A stretch of DNA of 64,000 nucleotides, taken from the NCBI GenBank assembly GCA_937890595.1, contig CALADM010000005.1:1-64000 (forward strand), in the 5' to 3' direction. This DNA comes from CAJMNU01 sp905214855 (GTDB lineage Bacteria; Bacillota; Clostridia; Lachnospirales; Lachnospiraceae). Every line of letters starts with the position of its first letter. The stretch's first letter is position 1. Under the pieces are notes generated by a model. That model had not been told where the DNA came from and ran no database searches. It worked only from the letters and a program-made list of their open reading frames with translations. Positions 20,023 to 28,537 of the stretch are shown piece by piece. Made by a program: the position numbers and the translations under genes.

Positions 20023-21273
20023 ATGAAGAAAAAAACATTTTTATCTATTTTATGCACTACAGCATTCTTAACTGTAGGCTCTGCTGCCACTGCATTTGCA
20101 GCTGGATGGACTACCAACAATCACAATCAATGGGTTTTTGTGGATAGTGATGGAGAACTGGTACGTGATGAATGGCGTAAAGATGCTGCAGGTCAGAATT
20201 TCTATTATCTTGGCAGTGATGGTGTTATGGCTACCAATACTTTAGTAGATGAAACCTATTATGTTGGATCAGATGGAATCATGGTACGCAACTCATGGCA
20301 AACTATTCGTGATGATAACTGGAATGGCGATGTGCACTGGTACTATTTTGATGACAATGGCAAAGCAGTCACCAATGGTTGGAAAACCATCAATGGACAG
20401 CGCTATTTCTTTGAAGATTCCAAGATGAAAACCGGATGGATGGACTACAACGATACCAGCTATTACTTTGACGAGAGTGGTGCAATGGCACAGGGATGGC
20501 GTTTCCTGTATCCAGAAGATGATGAGTGGAGCGAAGAATATTGGTATTATTTCGGTGAAAATGGAAAAATGTCTGCCGGAAAAGAGCAAAAGATCAATGG
20601 TGCTTACTATATGTTTGACAGACAGGGAAGAATGCTCAGTGGTTGGGCAAATCCATCCAACTTCTCCTGTTCTTACTTTGGCAACCTGAGTGATGTCCAC
20701 AGCATTGACAGTCTCCGTTTCTACAATGAAGCTGGTCAGAAAGTAGATGGCTGGAGTTATGAAATGACTCCGGATGGATATGATGAAGGATGGTATTACT
20801 TCAGAGATGGTCGTGCTTACAATCCAAATTACCGCACCACCAAGCTGGATGGCAATTACTGTGTTGGAAAGATTGATGGCAAAGTATACTGCTTTGATCA
20901 GGATGGTCTTATGATGACCGGTCTTGTTGAGACTTCTGATGGTCGTTTATTCTACTTTGAGGATGACGGTCGTATGGCAACTGGTAATGTCACGATAGAT
21001 GGTGAGAAATTCTATATGGATGATTCTGGTAAACTTGGTGACATCGGCAGTGCTTATACTGGTGTAAAGAATGGTTATCTGTATGAGAATGGTGTCCGTG
21101 TTACTGCTGACGATGGTTCCCGTTATGAGATCAAAGTCGTAGAAGGCAAGAAATATCTTGTAAACGAAAGCGGAAAGATCAAGACCAGTGGTACTGTAAA
21201 AGACAGCTATGGCACAACTTACAAAGTAGAAAAAGATGGTGCTAACGGATACAAGATCACTGTGATCAACTAA
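20023..21273 (+). CDS. secreted protein of choline-binding-type wall repeats
   Basis: A 416-residue exported protein made almost wholly of cell-wall/glucan-binding repeats. The signal peptide of about 28 residues ends AFA-AG. Roughly a dozen repeats of the pattern G-W-x-x-x-x-x-x-Y-Y-F-x-x-x-G follow (for example HWYYFDDNGKAVTNGWKTI). The last 90 residues lose the Trp pattern and are Lys- and Gly-rich (VKDSYGTTYKVEKDG). No catalytic domain is seen, so it is probably a surface or wall-associated binding protein. GGAGG lies seven bases before the ATG; the ORF 18 codons upstream is not needed. It is monocistronic, ended by the hairpin at 21321. Confidence 0.85.
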   Translation: MKKKTFLSILCTTAFLTVGSAATAFAAGWTTNNHNQWVFVDSDGELVRDEWRKDAAGQNFYYLGSDGVMATNTLVDETYYVGSDGIMVRNSWQTIRDDNWNGDVHWYYFDDNGKAVTNGWKTINGQRYFFEDSKMKTGWMDYNDTSYYFDESGAMAQGWRFLYPEDDEWSEEYWYYFGENGKMSAGKEQKINGAYYMFDRQGRMLSGWANPSNFSCSYFGNLSDVHSIDSLRFYNEAGQKVDGWSYEMTPDGYDEGWYYFRDGRAYNPNYRTTKLDGNYCVGKIDGKVYCFDQDGLMMTGLVETSDGRLFYFEDDGRMATGNVTIDGEKFYMDDSGKLGDIGSAYTGVKNGYLYENGVRVTADDGSRYEIKVVEGKKYLVNESGKIKTSGTVKDSYGTTYKVEKDGANGYKITVIN

Positions 21274-21320
21274 ATAAAACTCTTAAAACTCTTTTAGAAC
21301 TAATCTAGCAAAACAGAATG

Positions 21321-21348
21321 GGGGTATCCATATCAGTATGGATACCCC
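21321..21348. terminator. bidirectional terminator
   Basis: A perfect 12-bp GGGGTATCCATA stem with a 4-base loop is followed on the plus strand by TTATTCTTATCTT. It sits between the convergent wall-repeat gene and the second importer operon. Confidence 0.8.
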
Positions 21349-21375
21349 TTATTCTTATCTTAATTTCCAAATATA

Positions 21376-22251
21376 TCATCCTTTTACAGCACCACTTGTC
21401 ATTCCACCCATGAACTGTTTACTTGCAAACAGATATACAATGATGATCGGAATGATAGAGATTGCAGAACCTGCAAACAGAATATTCCATGCTGCTGCTC
21501 CGTCTCCTGCATTCTGCAATGCCACGACACCTACTGTCAGAGGACGAAGTTTTTCATTTGTCATAGTAAAGATCAATGGAAGAATATACTCGTTCCATCC
21601 GCCTCTGAAAGACAACAGAGCTACAGAAGCTAATGCTGGTTTCAATACCGGAAGGATCACTCTCCAATAGATCCCAAAGAAACTGCATCCATCCATTTTT
21701 GCTGCTTCATCCAGTTCCTTCGGAACTGTATTCATAAAACCGTGGATCAGGAATACATACGTTGCCTGACTGGTTCCTGCTGAGATCAGGATAACTGCGA
21801 TCAAAGATTGGTTCATATTTAACTTAACTGCTAGCTCAAACAAAGGACGCAGTGCAGTACTTCCCACATTGATAAACATGAACATAACCATAGAATTATA
21901 AATCAATTTCTTTAATTTAAATTCTTTTCTTGCAAATACGTAACCAGACATACTAGTTACAAACAAAGAAACAAACATAACACCAAAGCTCAAGATCAAG
22001 CTGTTCATGGTGTAACGTGAGAAATTTCCCATTTCCCATGCCTGAATATAGTTATCTAAGACAAATTTATCTGGAAGTAGCTTCAATCCACCGCTTACCA
22101 GTTCACTGTTTGTCTTAAAAGATCCCAAAATAATGTATACGATCGGATACGCTGTCAATCCAGCCAGGATCGCAAGCAGCACAAAGATCACCGCGTTGAT
22201 CGCCTTTGTCTTTTTGGATTCCACCGCGTGTGTTTTTTTCTCTCTTGCCAT
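21376..22251 (-). CDS. carbohydrate ABC transporter permease (second importer, MalG type)
   Basis: Inner-membrane subunit, 291 residues, six predicted spans, the first at about 18-40 (INAVIFVLLAILAGLTAYPI). The EAA loop reads ELDEAAKMDGCSFFGIYWRV near residue 190. It is the last gene of a binding protein-permease-permease operon and starts 19 bases after its partner permease. No ATPase gene is nearby, so a shared ATPase is needed. The adjacent YesN/YesM-like pair and fucosidase suggest an oligosaccharide cargo, possibly fucosylated. Confidence 0.9.
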   Translation of the reverse strand: MAREKKTHAVESKKTKAINAVIFVLLAILAGLTAYPIVYIILGSFKTNSELVSGGLKLLPDKFVLDNYIQAWEMGNFSRYTMNSLILSFGVMFVSLFVTSMSGYVFARKEFKLKKLIYNSMVMFMFINVGSTALRPLFELAVKLNMNQSLIAVILISAGTSQATYVFLIHGFMNTVPKELDEAAKMDGCSFFGIYWRVILPVLKPALASVALLSFRGGWNEYILPLIFTMTNEKLRPLTVGVVALQNAGDGAAAWNILFAGSAISIIPIIIVYLFASKQFMGGMTSGAVKG

Positions 22252-22270
22252 GACTCATTTTCCCCTTTCC

Positions 22271-23200
22271 TTAGTATACCTCATCCATCTTCTTACTGAA
22301 TCTCAAATAGACCAAAGTAATGATACCTACGATAACTGCAGAGAAGATACTCAAAACAGAGCCATAGCCAATCTGCAAGTTTGCTCCTGAGTTTGCCGTT
22401 CCAAATGTCAACTGATAAATATAAGAGAACATTACATGTGTACGGTTATTTGGACCACCTCCGGTCAATACCAAAATAGACTGATAATCCTTGAATGCAG
22501 TGGTAACTGCAAGCATAATAACCATCTTCAAAACCGGTCCTAACATGGGAAGTGTGATTTTAAAGAAAGTCTGCACGCCAGATGCTCCATCAATCTTAGC
22601 ACTCTCATACACATCATCCGGAATTCCTGCCAAACCAGAGATCAAAAGGATCATATAGTTACCAAATGCACCCCAGATCGCTACGATAACAACTGCGATC
22701 ATTGCTGTCTTTGTACTTCCCAACCAGTCAATCGGCTGAGAGATAATATGTCCTGCCTGAAGATATCCATTCAGTACACCATTGTAAGTTGCAAAAATAA
22801 AGTACCAGATCAAACTATATACCGCAGAACTGATAACTGTTGGTAAGAAATAAACTCCCTGAAAAAGACCGCTTCCAAAACGCTTTCTCTGCAGCAGAAC
22901 TGCTGTAATCAGAGACAATGGGATAACAAACAACAATTTCAAAATCGCATACTCAAAGGTATGTACTACACTCTGCCAGTAAATTTCATCTGTAAATGCA
23001 CGTTTAAAGTTATCAAGTCCAATATAGTACGCTTTGAATCCATTATAATCATAGAAAATATAACGGCAGATCCAAAGGAATGGATATAATGAGATCACCA
23101 CAATAAAAAAGATTGTCGGTGCCAGCATAAACCACATAGGGATATCCCCATTCAGCCATTTTTTTCTGAGTTTTTGTGAAAAAGTTAAATTCGATTTCAT
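22271..23200 (-). CDS. carbohydrate ABC transporter permease (second importer, MalF type)
   Basis: Inner-membrane subunit, 309 residues, with six predicted spans, the first around WFMLAPTIFFIVVISLYPFL. The EAA loop reads VYESAKIDGASGVQTFFKIT near residue 210. The ATG at 23200 is preceded by GGAGGTGA at four to five bases; the ATG seven codons upstream lies ahead of that site and is rejected. It follows the binding-protein gene by 113 bases, a gap that contains an 11-bp hairpin. Confidence 0.9.
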   Translation of the reverse strand: MKSNLTFSQKLRKKWLNGDIPMWFMLAPTIFFIVVISLYPFLWICRYIFYDYNGFKAYYIGLDNFKRAFTDEIYWQSVVHTFEYAILKLLFVIPLSLITAVLLQRKRFGSGLFQGVYFLPTVISSAVYSLIWYFIFATYNGVLNGYLQAGHIISQPIDWLGSTKTAMIAVVIVAIWGAFGNYMILLISGLAGIPDDVYESAKIDGASGVQTFFKITLPMLGPVLKMVIMLAVTTAFKDYQSILVLTGGGPNNRTHVMFSYIYQLTFGTANSGANLQIGYGSVLSIFSAVIVGIITLVYLRFSKKMDEVY

Positions 23201-23237
23201 ACACTCACCTCCAAAAGCCAAAGAAAAGAGAAGAGTA

Positions 23238-23273
23238 CTGCAAAAATCCTTTATTGAATTTCGATTTTTGCAG
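23238..23273 (-). promoter_or_regulatory. intercistronic hairpin after the second binding-protein gene
   Basis: An 11-bp CTGCAAAAATC stem (23238-23248 with 23263-23273) and 14-base loop lies between binding protein and permease. It is in the same relative position as the hairpin of the GH112 operon and again lacks a T-run. Confidence 0.5.
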
Positions 23274-23313
23274 CACCCCCGCCTTTTACTTTTCAGCTAT
23301 CTACATACGTTCA

Positions 23314-24762
23314 TTATTCAGACAGATACTCCATAGTACCTTCGTTTGGATGCAGCGGATCATAATCCTTGATCACAAGACGTTTTACTTTACCCATCTT
23401 TGTCTCTTTATCCAATGCTTCATTGTATGCCTTATTCAGCTTCTCAATAGTCTCATCAATGTTTGGACCTTCTGGCAGACAAGCGTTCCACAGTGCGTCA
23501 CGCCAATCTTCTCCCTCTGGAGTAACTGCCGGAACTTCTGGATATACTGCTTCGTAGTCTGCTCCTGCAAAATCTGCCATTCTGCCAATCTTGCTCATAT
23601 CTACTTTCTCTTCCATGTATTTAGACATTGGAAGTGTATAACCACCTTCCAGATATCCCTTCAGAACTTCCTCGGAACCAAAGTACTCAATTACTTCCCA
23701 TGCTTCCTCTGGATGTTTTGTGATTGCAGACATCATATATCCATTGTTTGGTGTACAAGCCTGTGCACCTTTGATCGTTCCATCCAATGTAGGAAGATCT
23801 GCAACACCCCACTCCATAGTAGCTGGGAACTGCTCTGTCAATACAGTTGCTTCCTGAGATGCATTTCCGTGGATACCTACATGACCTTCAGCAAACTGAA
23901 CACGAGCTGGGTCGATCTTGATAGAAGAAGAACCTGGGAATACTGCATTTGCTGCATACAGTTCACGTACAAATTCCAGATATGGTTTGTATCCAGAAAA
24001 ATCAAATTTACCATTTACATAGTCATATCTTGTAATACCACTCTTCTCAGCAGAATGCTCCAGCCATCTCTCGAAAGGACCACTTGCACCTGGGAAGATG
24101 ATACCGTAGTATTCGCCATTTCCAGCCTCTGTGATCTGTTTTGCGATATCTACCATATCAGATAATTTTGCTGGAACTTCCAGACCTAAATTATCAAAAA
24201 TTTCCTTATTATAAATGATTCTAGCACCACTTCTCTTGCCACATGGAACCCAGTAAATATCTTCTCCAATGGAGTTCAAGCCTTCATACATATGCTGCTC
24301 TACTTCATTGACTTTTCTATACTCATCTGTAATGTATGGATTTAACGGCTGTGTAATACCGTTGTTTGCAAACTCAACCATTTTTGTAGATACAGAACCA
24401 AATACATCTGGTGCCTGTCCAGAACTTGTTGCCATTGTGATCAGGTTCTCATAATTCTCAGTCTGCACTACATACTCAATCTCAATATGATCATTGGTAT
24501 TATTAAATTCATCTACCACTTTATTCATGTACTCTAAGTCGTGGCGGTTATTCGTCCAAACAGTGATCTTTGTCTTGTCTCCGCTTGACTCTTTCTTTGT
24601 CTCAGCCTGAGTTGCTGCTGCTGTTGTTTGTGTATCTGCTGCTGTTGTACCCGCAGAAGCTGCTGTTGTCTCTTTCTTATCTGAGGAAGAGCATCCAACC
24701 ATCATGGACGCTGCCATCAAGCCTGCTAACCCCAAAGACATCAATCGTTTACTTTTTCTCAT
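23314..24762 (-). CDS. extracellular sugar-binding lipoprotein (second importer)
   Basis: Family 1 solute-binding lipoprotein, 482 residues. The signal ends MMVGC, with lipidated Cys24, followed by a Ser/Thr/Ala/Gln-rich tether to about residue 62. The binding fold begins TKITVWTNNRHDLEYMNKVV. The ATG at 24762 follows GGAAGG and removes 13 unlikely codons. It is the first gene of the operon and divergent from the response regulator, whose presumed binding repeats lie just upstream of the promoter. The ligand is unknown; the neighbouring fucosidase hints at a fucose-containing oligosaccharide. Confidence 0.92.
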   Translation of the reverse strand: MRKSKRLMSLGLAGLMAASMMVGCSSSDKKETTAASAGTTAADTQTTAAATQAETKKESSGDKTKITVWTNNRHDLEYMNKVVDEFNNTNDHIEIEYVVQTENYENLITMATSSGQAPDVFGSVSTKMVEFANNGITQPLNPYITDEYRKVNEVEQHMYEGLNSIGEDIYWVPCGKRSGARIIYNKEIFDNLGLEVPAKLSDMVDIAKQITEAGNGEYYGIIFPGASGPFERWLEHSAEKSGITRYDYVNGKFDFSGYKPYLEFVRELYAANAVFPGSSSIKIDPARVQFAEGHVGIHGNASQEATVLTEQFPATMEWGVADLPTLDGTIKGAQACTPNNGYMMSAITKHPEEAWEVIEYFGSEEVLKGYLEGGYTLPMSKYMEEKVDMSKIGRMADFAGADYEAVYPEVPAVTPEGEDWRDALWNACLPEGPNIDETIEKLNKAYNEALDKETKMGKVKRLVIKDYDPLHPNEGTMEYLSE

Positions 24763-24826
24763 TTTCTCTTCTTCCTTCCCTGCAGAATGAACACTATCCA
24801 CTCTTTTTTCTTACGGCCGTGACATT

Positions 24827-24832
24827 AGTATA
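24827..24832 (-). promoter_or_regulatory. -10 element of the second importer operon
   Basis: TATACT on the minus strand lies 65 bases before the binding-protein ATG. The -35 zone has no consensus box and is instead covered by repeats, as expected for an activated promoter. Confidence 0.5.
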
Positions 24833-24844
24833 GCTGACTTTCGG

Positions 24845-24890
24845 CATTTTTTACATGTCATTTTTTATCTTTCATGTGACATTTTTTATC
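24845..24890. repeat. CATTTTTTA repeats, likely response-regulator operator
   Basis: Three CATTTTTTA copies begin at 24845, 24859 and 24880. The last two share the longer CATTTTTTATC and lie 21 bases apart, two helical turns. They cover about -25 to -70 of the importer promoter, the usual place for AraC-type activators. Confidence 0.55.
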
Positions 24891-25112
24891 CTTTTTTGTA
24901 TCTTTTGCATAAGAGCTGTTCCTGTGTTCAGATTGCATTTCCCAAATTTCAATGATATACTAAGAAAGTCCCTGACAACTATTGTCTAAACTGTGTATTT
25001 ACACACACAATATTTCTATATTGAAATAGGTAAAACTTAATTATAACTTTTTATTTTACTTTATAATGATTACTTAATGATTACTTTACGATCATTCAGG
25101 AGGAGATTTTTC

Positions 25113-26723
25113 ATGACATCAAAAAATTACTTAACTTTATTACTGGTAGATGATGAAGCTGAAATCCGCTCTGGTCTCAGAAATAATGTTCCATGGGAAC
25201 AATATGACATCAAATTGATTGGCACTGCCTGCAATGGGGCAGAAGCGCTAGAAATGATCCGATGGTATGAACCAGATATCGTCATCACTGATATTCAAAT
25301 GCCTGTCATCAACGGCTTAGAAATGATCCGTCAGGCAAAAGAAGAAGGACATGACTGCTGTTTTGTCATATTAAGTGGATATGATGACTTCCAATATGCA
25401 AAACAAGCAATCCGCTATGATGTCCGTGAATATCTTCTCAAACCTATTATTCTTCCAGAGCTTTCTGACATTTTGAATCGACTGAAAACAGAAATCATAA
25501 CAAAACGTCTTTCCCGTAAAGAAGAATTATCTACATTAAAAGATTTGCGTGAAACTACTATTTTTATACGCAAAAACCAACTGATACCAGAACTCTTGCG
25601 TGGGGAACTTCGTGCTGACGAACTTCAGGAAATCCTCAAAGAATATTCTATTCCTCTTCATAATGCTCCCTGCACCATTAGTTTCATTCAGATTTTCCAT
25701 CCCAGACAGGAAACGGATGAGGAAGAAATGGCACAGAGTTTGGAAGAACTCCGCTTGGAATTAGAACATCGTCTGGAAAATCATAGTGGTATTGTGACAC
25801 AGACCACAGATGCCAGTCTTCTTCTTTTGGTAAACCTTCCTTCAGAGGAAAGCCCTCAATTATTTTATCGCTTTTTGGAATCTTATATCCAAGATATGCG
25901 CCAACAATCTGGTGTACATCTGTTTGCTTCGATCGGAAAAACGGCAGAAGATCTTCTCCATCTGTCTTTATCCTATCAGACAGCACTTCAGGCGTTATCC
26001 TTTCATATTTATCCAGAATTGGGATCTGTGATCGATTCCCGGATCTTAGACAGTCCGCCTCCGCCAAACACTGTTCCTTCTTCTCAGATATTAGATACTA
26101 TCTTACAACAGGATAAAGAAGCTCTTTTAAAAGAACTTTCAAGTTACATGGATAAGCTCCTTTATATCCAGACTCCCCCGCCTGGTTATATTTACAGTAT
26201 GTGCAATTATCTGATCATCAGTTTAAAAAATTCTCTTGCACAATATCTAGGGAAATCTCCTTCCAGTTATACTGCAGATTCCTATTTAGCACTTCAAAAT
26301 CTGGAAACATGGCAGGATATCCACGAATGGATGTATGAAACTCTCACTGGATTCCTCCATGAACTGCAGATCAGTCGTGCTACCCGCAGCGATCCTCTGA
26401 TTGAAAAGGCGATCTCTTATATACAGGATAATATTTTAGGTAAAATCCATATGGAAGATATTTGTAATCATGTTGGTCTGAGCAAAAGTTATTTCAGTAC
26501 CTACTTTAAGAATAAAACATCACTCAATTTCCGTGATTATATCCTTGACCTTAAAATCTCCTATGCTCAAGAACAATTAAAACTTCCAGAGCACAATCCG
26601 GGTGAACTTGCTATTCTTCTTGGATATGAAGATTACCGTTCCTTCAGCCGTGCATTTAAATTAAGAACCGGTTTTACCCCTTCAGATTATCAAAAAAAAT
26701 ACACACAGGCAGGCATACAATGA
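25113..26723 (+). CDS. YesN-like response regulator with AraC DNA-binding domain
   Basis: Two-component regulator, 536 residues. The receiver domain at 1-120 has the acidic pair Asp13/Asp14, phospho-acceptor Asp60 in IVITDIQMP and Lys110 in LLKP. A long middle region of unknown role follows (about 130-420). The AraC-type double helix-turn-helix is at about 430-530 (MEDICNHVGLSKSYFSTYF and RSFSRAFKLRTGFTPSDY). The ATG at 25113 follows AGGAGGAG by six bases. It overlaps the kinase gene by four bases (ATGA), giving coupled translation. It is divergent from the second importer and very likely activates it through the repeats at 24845-24890. Confidence 0.93.
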   Translation: MTSKNYLTLLLVDDEAEIRSGLRNNVPWEQYDIKLIGTACNGAEALEMIRWYEPDIVITDIQMPVINGLEMIRQAKEEGHDCCFVILSGYDDFQYAKQAIRYDVREYLLKPIILPELSDILNRLKTEIITKRLSRKEELSTLKDLRETTIFIRKNQLIPELLRGELRADELQEILKEYSIPLHNAPCTISFIQIFHPRQETDEEEMAQSLEELRLELEHRLENHSGIVTQTTDASLLLLVNLPSEESPQLFYRFLESYIQDMRQQSGVHLFASIGKTAEDLLHLSLSYQTALQALSFHIYPELGSVIDSRILDSPPPPNTVPSSQILDTILQQDKEALLKELSSYMDKLLYIQTPPPGYIYSMCNYLIISLKNSLAQYLGKSPSSYTADSYLALQNLETWQDIHEWMYETLTGFLHELQISRATRSDPLIEKAISYIQDNILGKIHMEDICNHVGLSKSYFSTYFKNKTSLNFRDYILDLKISYAQEQLKLPEHNPGELAILLGYEDYRSFSRAFKLRTGFTPSDYQKKYTQAGIQ

Positions 26724-28537
26724 TGAAACAATGGATCGGCAATTTAAAATTACGCTATAAAATCCTTCTATGTATGGTTCTTATCACTACCTTTTCCTTG
26801 CTCACAATCTGCTTTTTTTCTTATCATTTTCTCTACAAAAGAAATCAGCAGGATGCACTGAATAAGGCAGAAAACTCCATTCATATGATCTCCTCCACCC
26901 TATCTACTCAGTTTGATAATATCGGGTTAAATACAGCCAATACACTTGTCTCCTACCCGTTTTCAGAGATCATTACAAATATCACTTTTGGCAAGCCGTC
27001 TTCCTTTATCACCTATTTTTCTGCATCAGATAAGGCTTTAAGTGCACTACGGCGCAGCGATGATCTGATCTCAACTGCTATGATCTATGGAAGCAATGGT
27101 ACATTTTTTGATGAAACCATACTGGGTCTATCAAAAAATCCAGCTATCCTGTTTGCGGAAGATATCTGGAATTACTCCCAGATCACCGTTCTTCCCATGC
27201 GCAGTAACGCACTGATCCAACGCGGCAATATCCTTCCCATTATCTTCCCCGTTTCCAGCACAGGATACGGGGACAACACCATGATACGCTACATTGATAT
27301 ACCCAACACTCCCAAAACACGTTTTATCCTGCTCTTGAATGCAGATCAACTTCAGAATTATTTTGACCGTTTTTCCAATATTTTTACACATTGTATGTAT
27401 CTGACGGATCAAAATGGGTATCCTCTCACTATAAATCCTATGGATCATCCGGAACTTTTCAGTTCTGATATCATTGAATATAGCGCTTCCCACAATACGA
27501 TTCCCAATCATCTCATAAACATTGAAGGCGTTCCGTATTATATCACACAACAGACACTGGATTTTTGCAATTTAAAATTAGTTCATTTAATACAGCAGAC
27601 ATCACTTGCCAAGGAACTGAAACCTATCCGCTTTTTTATTTTGGAAACGTGGGGATTTAGTATTTTTCTGGCTGTACTCCTCTCCCTTGCTATTTCCAAT
27701 TTTCTGACTCGTCCTTTTTCTAAATTAAACCTCATCATCCAGAAGATCAATCAGAATGTATATAAAGAAAAAACACATTTTTCTTATACGGATGAAGTCG
27801 GAATTTTAGGGGAACAGCTCAATTCCATGTATGATATCATCCAGCTTCAAATGGAGCAGATCAAGGAAGAAGAACAAAAAAAAGCACGGGCTGAGATCCA
27901 GATGCTTTCTGAACAGATCAATCCGCACTTTTTATATAATACCTTAGAATGTATCCATTTTCAAATTTTAAACCAACACACACAAGTTGCCGGAGCTATG
28001 TTGGAAAGCCTTGGAAAGTATCTTCGGATCACACTTAGTTCCGGAGATTCCATGATCCCATTTCAAAAGGAGATCGACCATGTCACTGCCTATATGCAGA
28101 TCATGAACCGACACTCCACATCCGGTATCCGCTTTTCCTGTCAGATCGATCCTATATTAGAACAGCATATGATATTAAAAATGCTGCTCCAGCCTTTGGC
28201 TGAAAACAGCATTAAACATGGTTTTTCTCAGAATCTGATCAACAGTCCCCTTGCTCCCCCTGAGATTTCCATACAGATCTCTCTGATCGAAGAGCAAAAG
28301 ATCCGAATTGAAGTGACGGACAATGGTTCTGGTATTGATATCGAAAAAGCAAAGTCATGCCTGCTTTCTGCTTCATCAAATGGCAAACGGCATTTTGGAC
28401 TGAATAATGTCTACAAACGTCTAAAAGCTACTTATGGATCTGACTGTAGTATGGATTTTTCCAGTATCCCCTATTTCCGTAACTCTGTCATTATAGGGAT
28501 CCCCTATCTAGTCCCATCCGAAAAAGCACCTACATAA
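26720..28537 (+). CDS. YesM-like sensor histidine kinase
   Basis: Membrane sensor of the two-component pair, 605 residues. One span at about 14-36, an extracellular sensing region to about 305, a second span (FSIFLAVLLSLAISNF) and a HAMP-like linker lead to the His_kinase domain with phospho-acceptor His403 in INPHFLYNTLE. The ATPase domain has the N box QPLAENSIKHGF and G box DNGSGI. This is the Firmicutes class linked to carbohydrate uptake. The start overlaps the regulator stop as ATGA. Its last 34 bases overlap the 3' end of the convergent fucosidase gene. The signal may be the importer's own sugar, alone or with the binding protein. Confidence 0.93.
   Translation: MMKQWIGNLKLRYKILLCMVLITTFSLLTICFFSYHFLYKRNQQDALNKAENSIHMISSTLSTQFDNIGLNTANTLVSYPFSEIITNITFGKPSSFITYFSASDKALSALRRSDDLISTAMIYGSNGTFFDETILGLSKNPAILFAEDIWNYSQITVLPMRSNALIQRGNILPIIFPVSSTGYGDNTMIRYIDIPNTPKTRFILLLNADQLQNYFDRFSNIFTHCMYLTDQNGYPLTINPMDHPELFSSDIIEYSASHNTIPNHLINIEGVPYYITQQTLDFCNLKLVHLIQQTSLAKELKPIRFFILETWGFSIFLAVLLSLAISNFLTRPFSKLNLIIQKINQNVYKEKTHFSYTDEVGILGEQLNSMYDIIQLQMEQIKEEEQKKARAEIQMLSEQINPHFLYNTLECIHFQILNQHTQVAGAMLESLGKYLRITLSSGDSMIPFQKEIDHVTAYMQIMNRHSTSGIRFSCQIDPILEQHMILKMLLQPLAENSIKHGFSQNLINSPLAPPEISIQISLIEEQKIRIEVTDNGSGIDIEKAKSCLLSASSNGKRHFGLNNVYKRLKATYGSDCSMDFSSIPYFRNSVIIGIPYLVPSEKAPT

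Noticed and set aside
23176..24165. 329-codon plus-strand ORF
   Set aside because: Antisense to the second binding protein and the start of its permease, with the same Cys/Phe-rich shadow composition.
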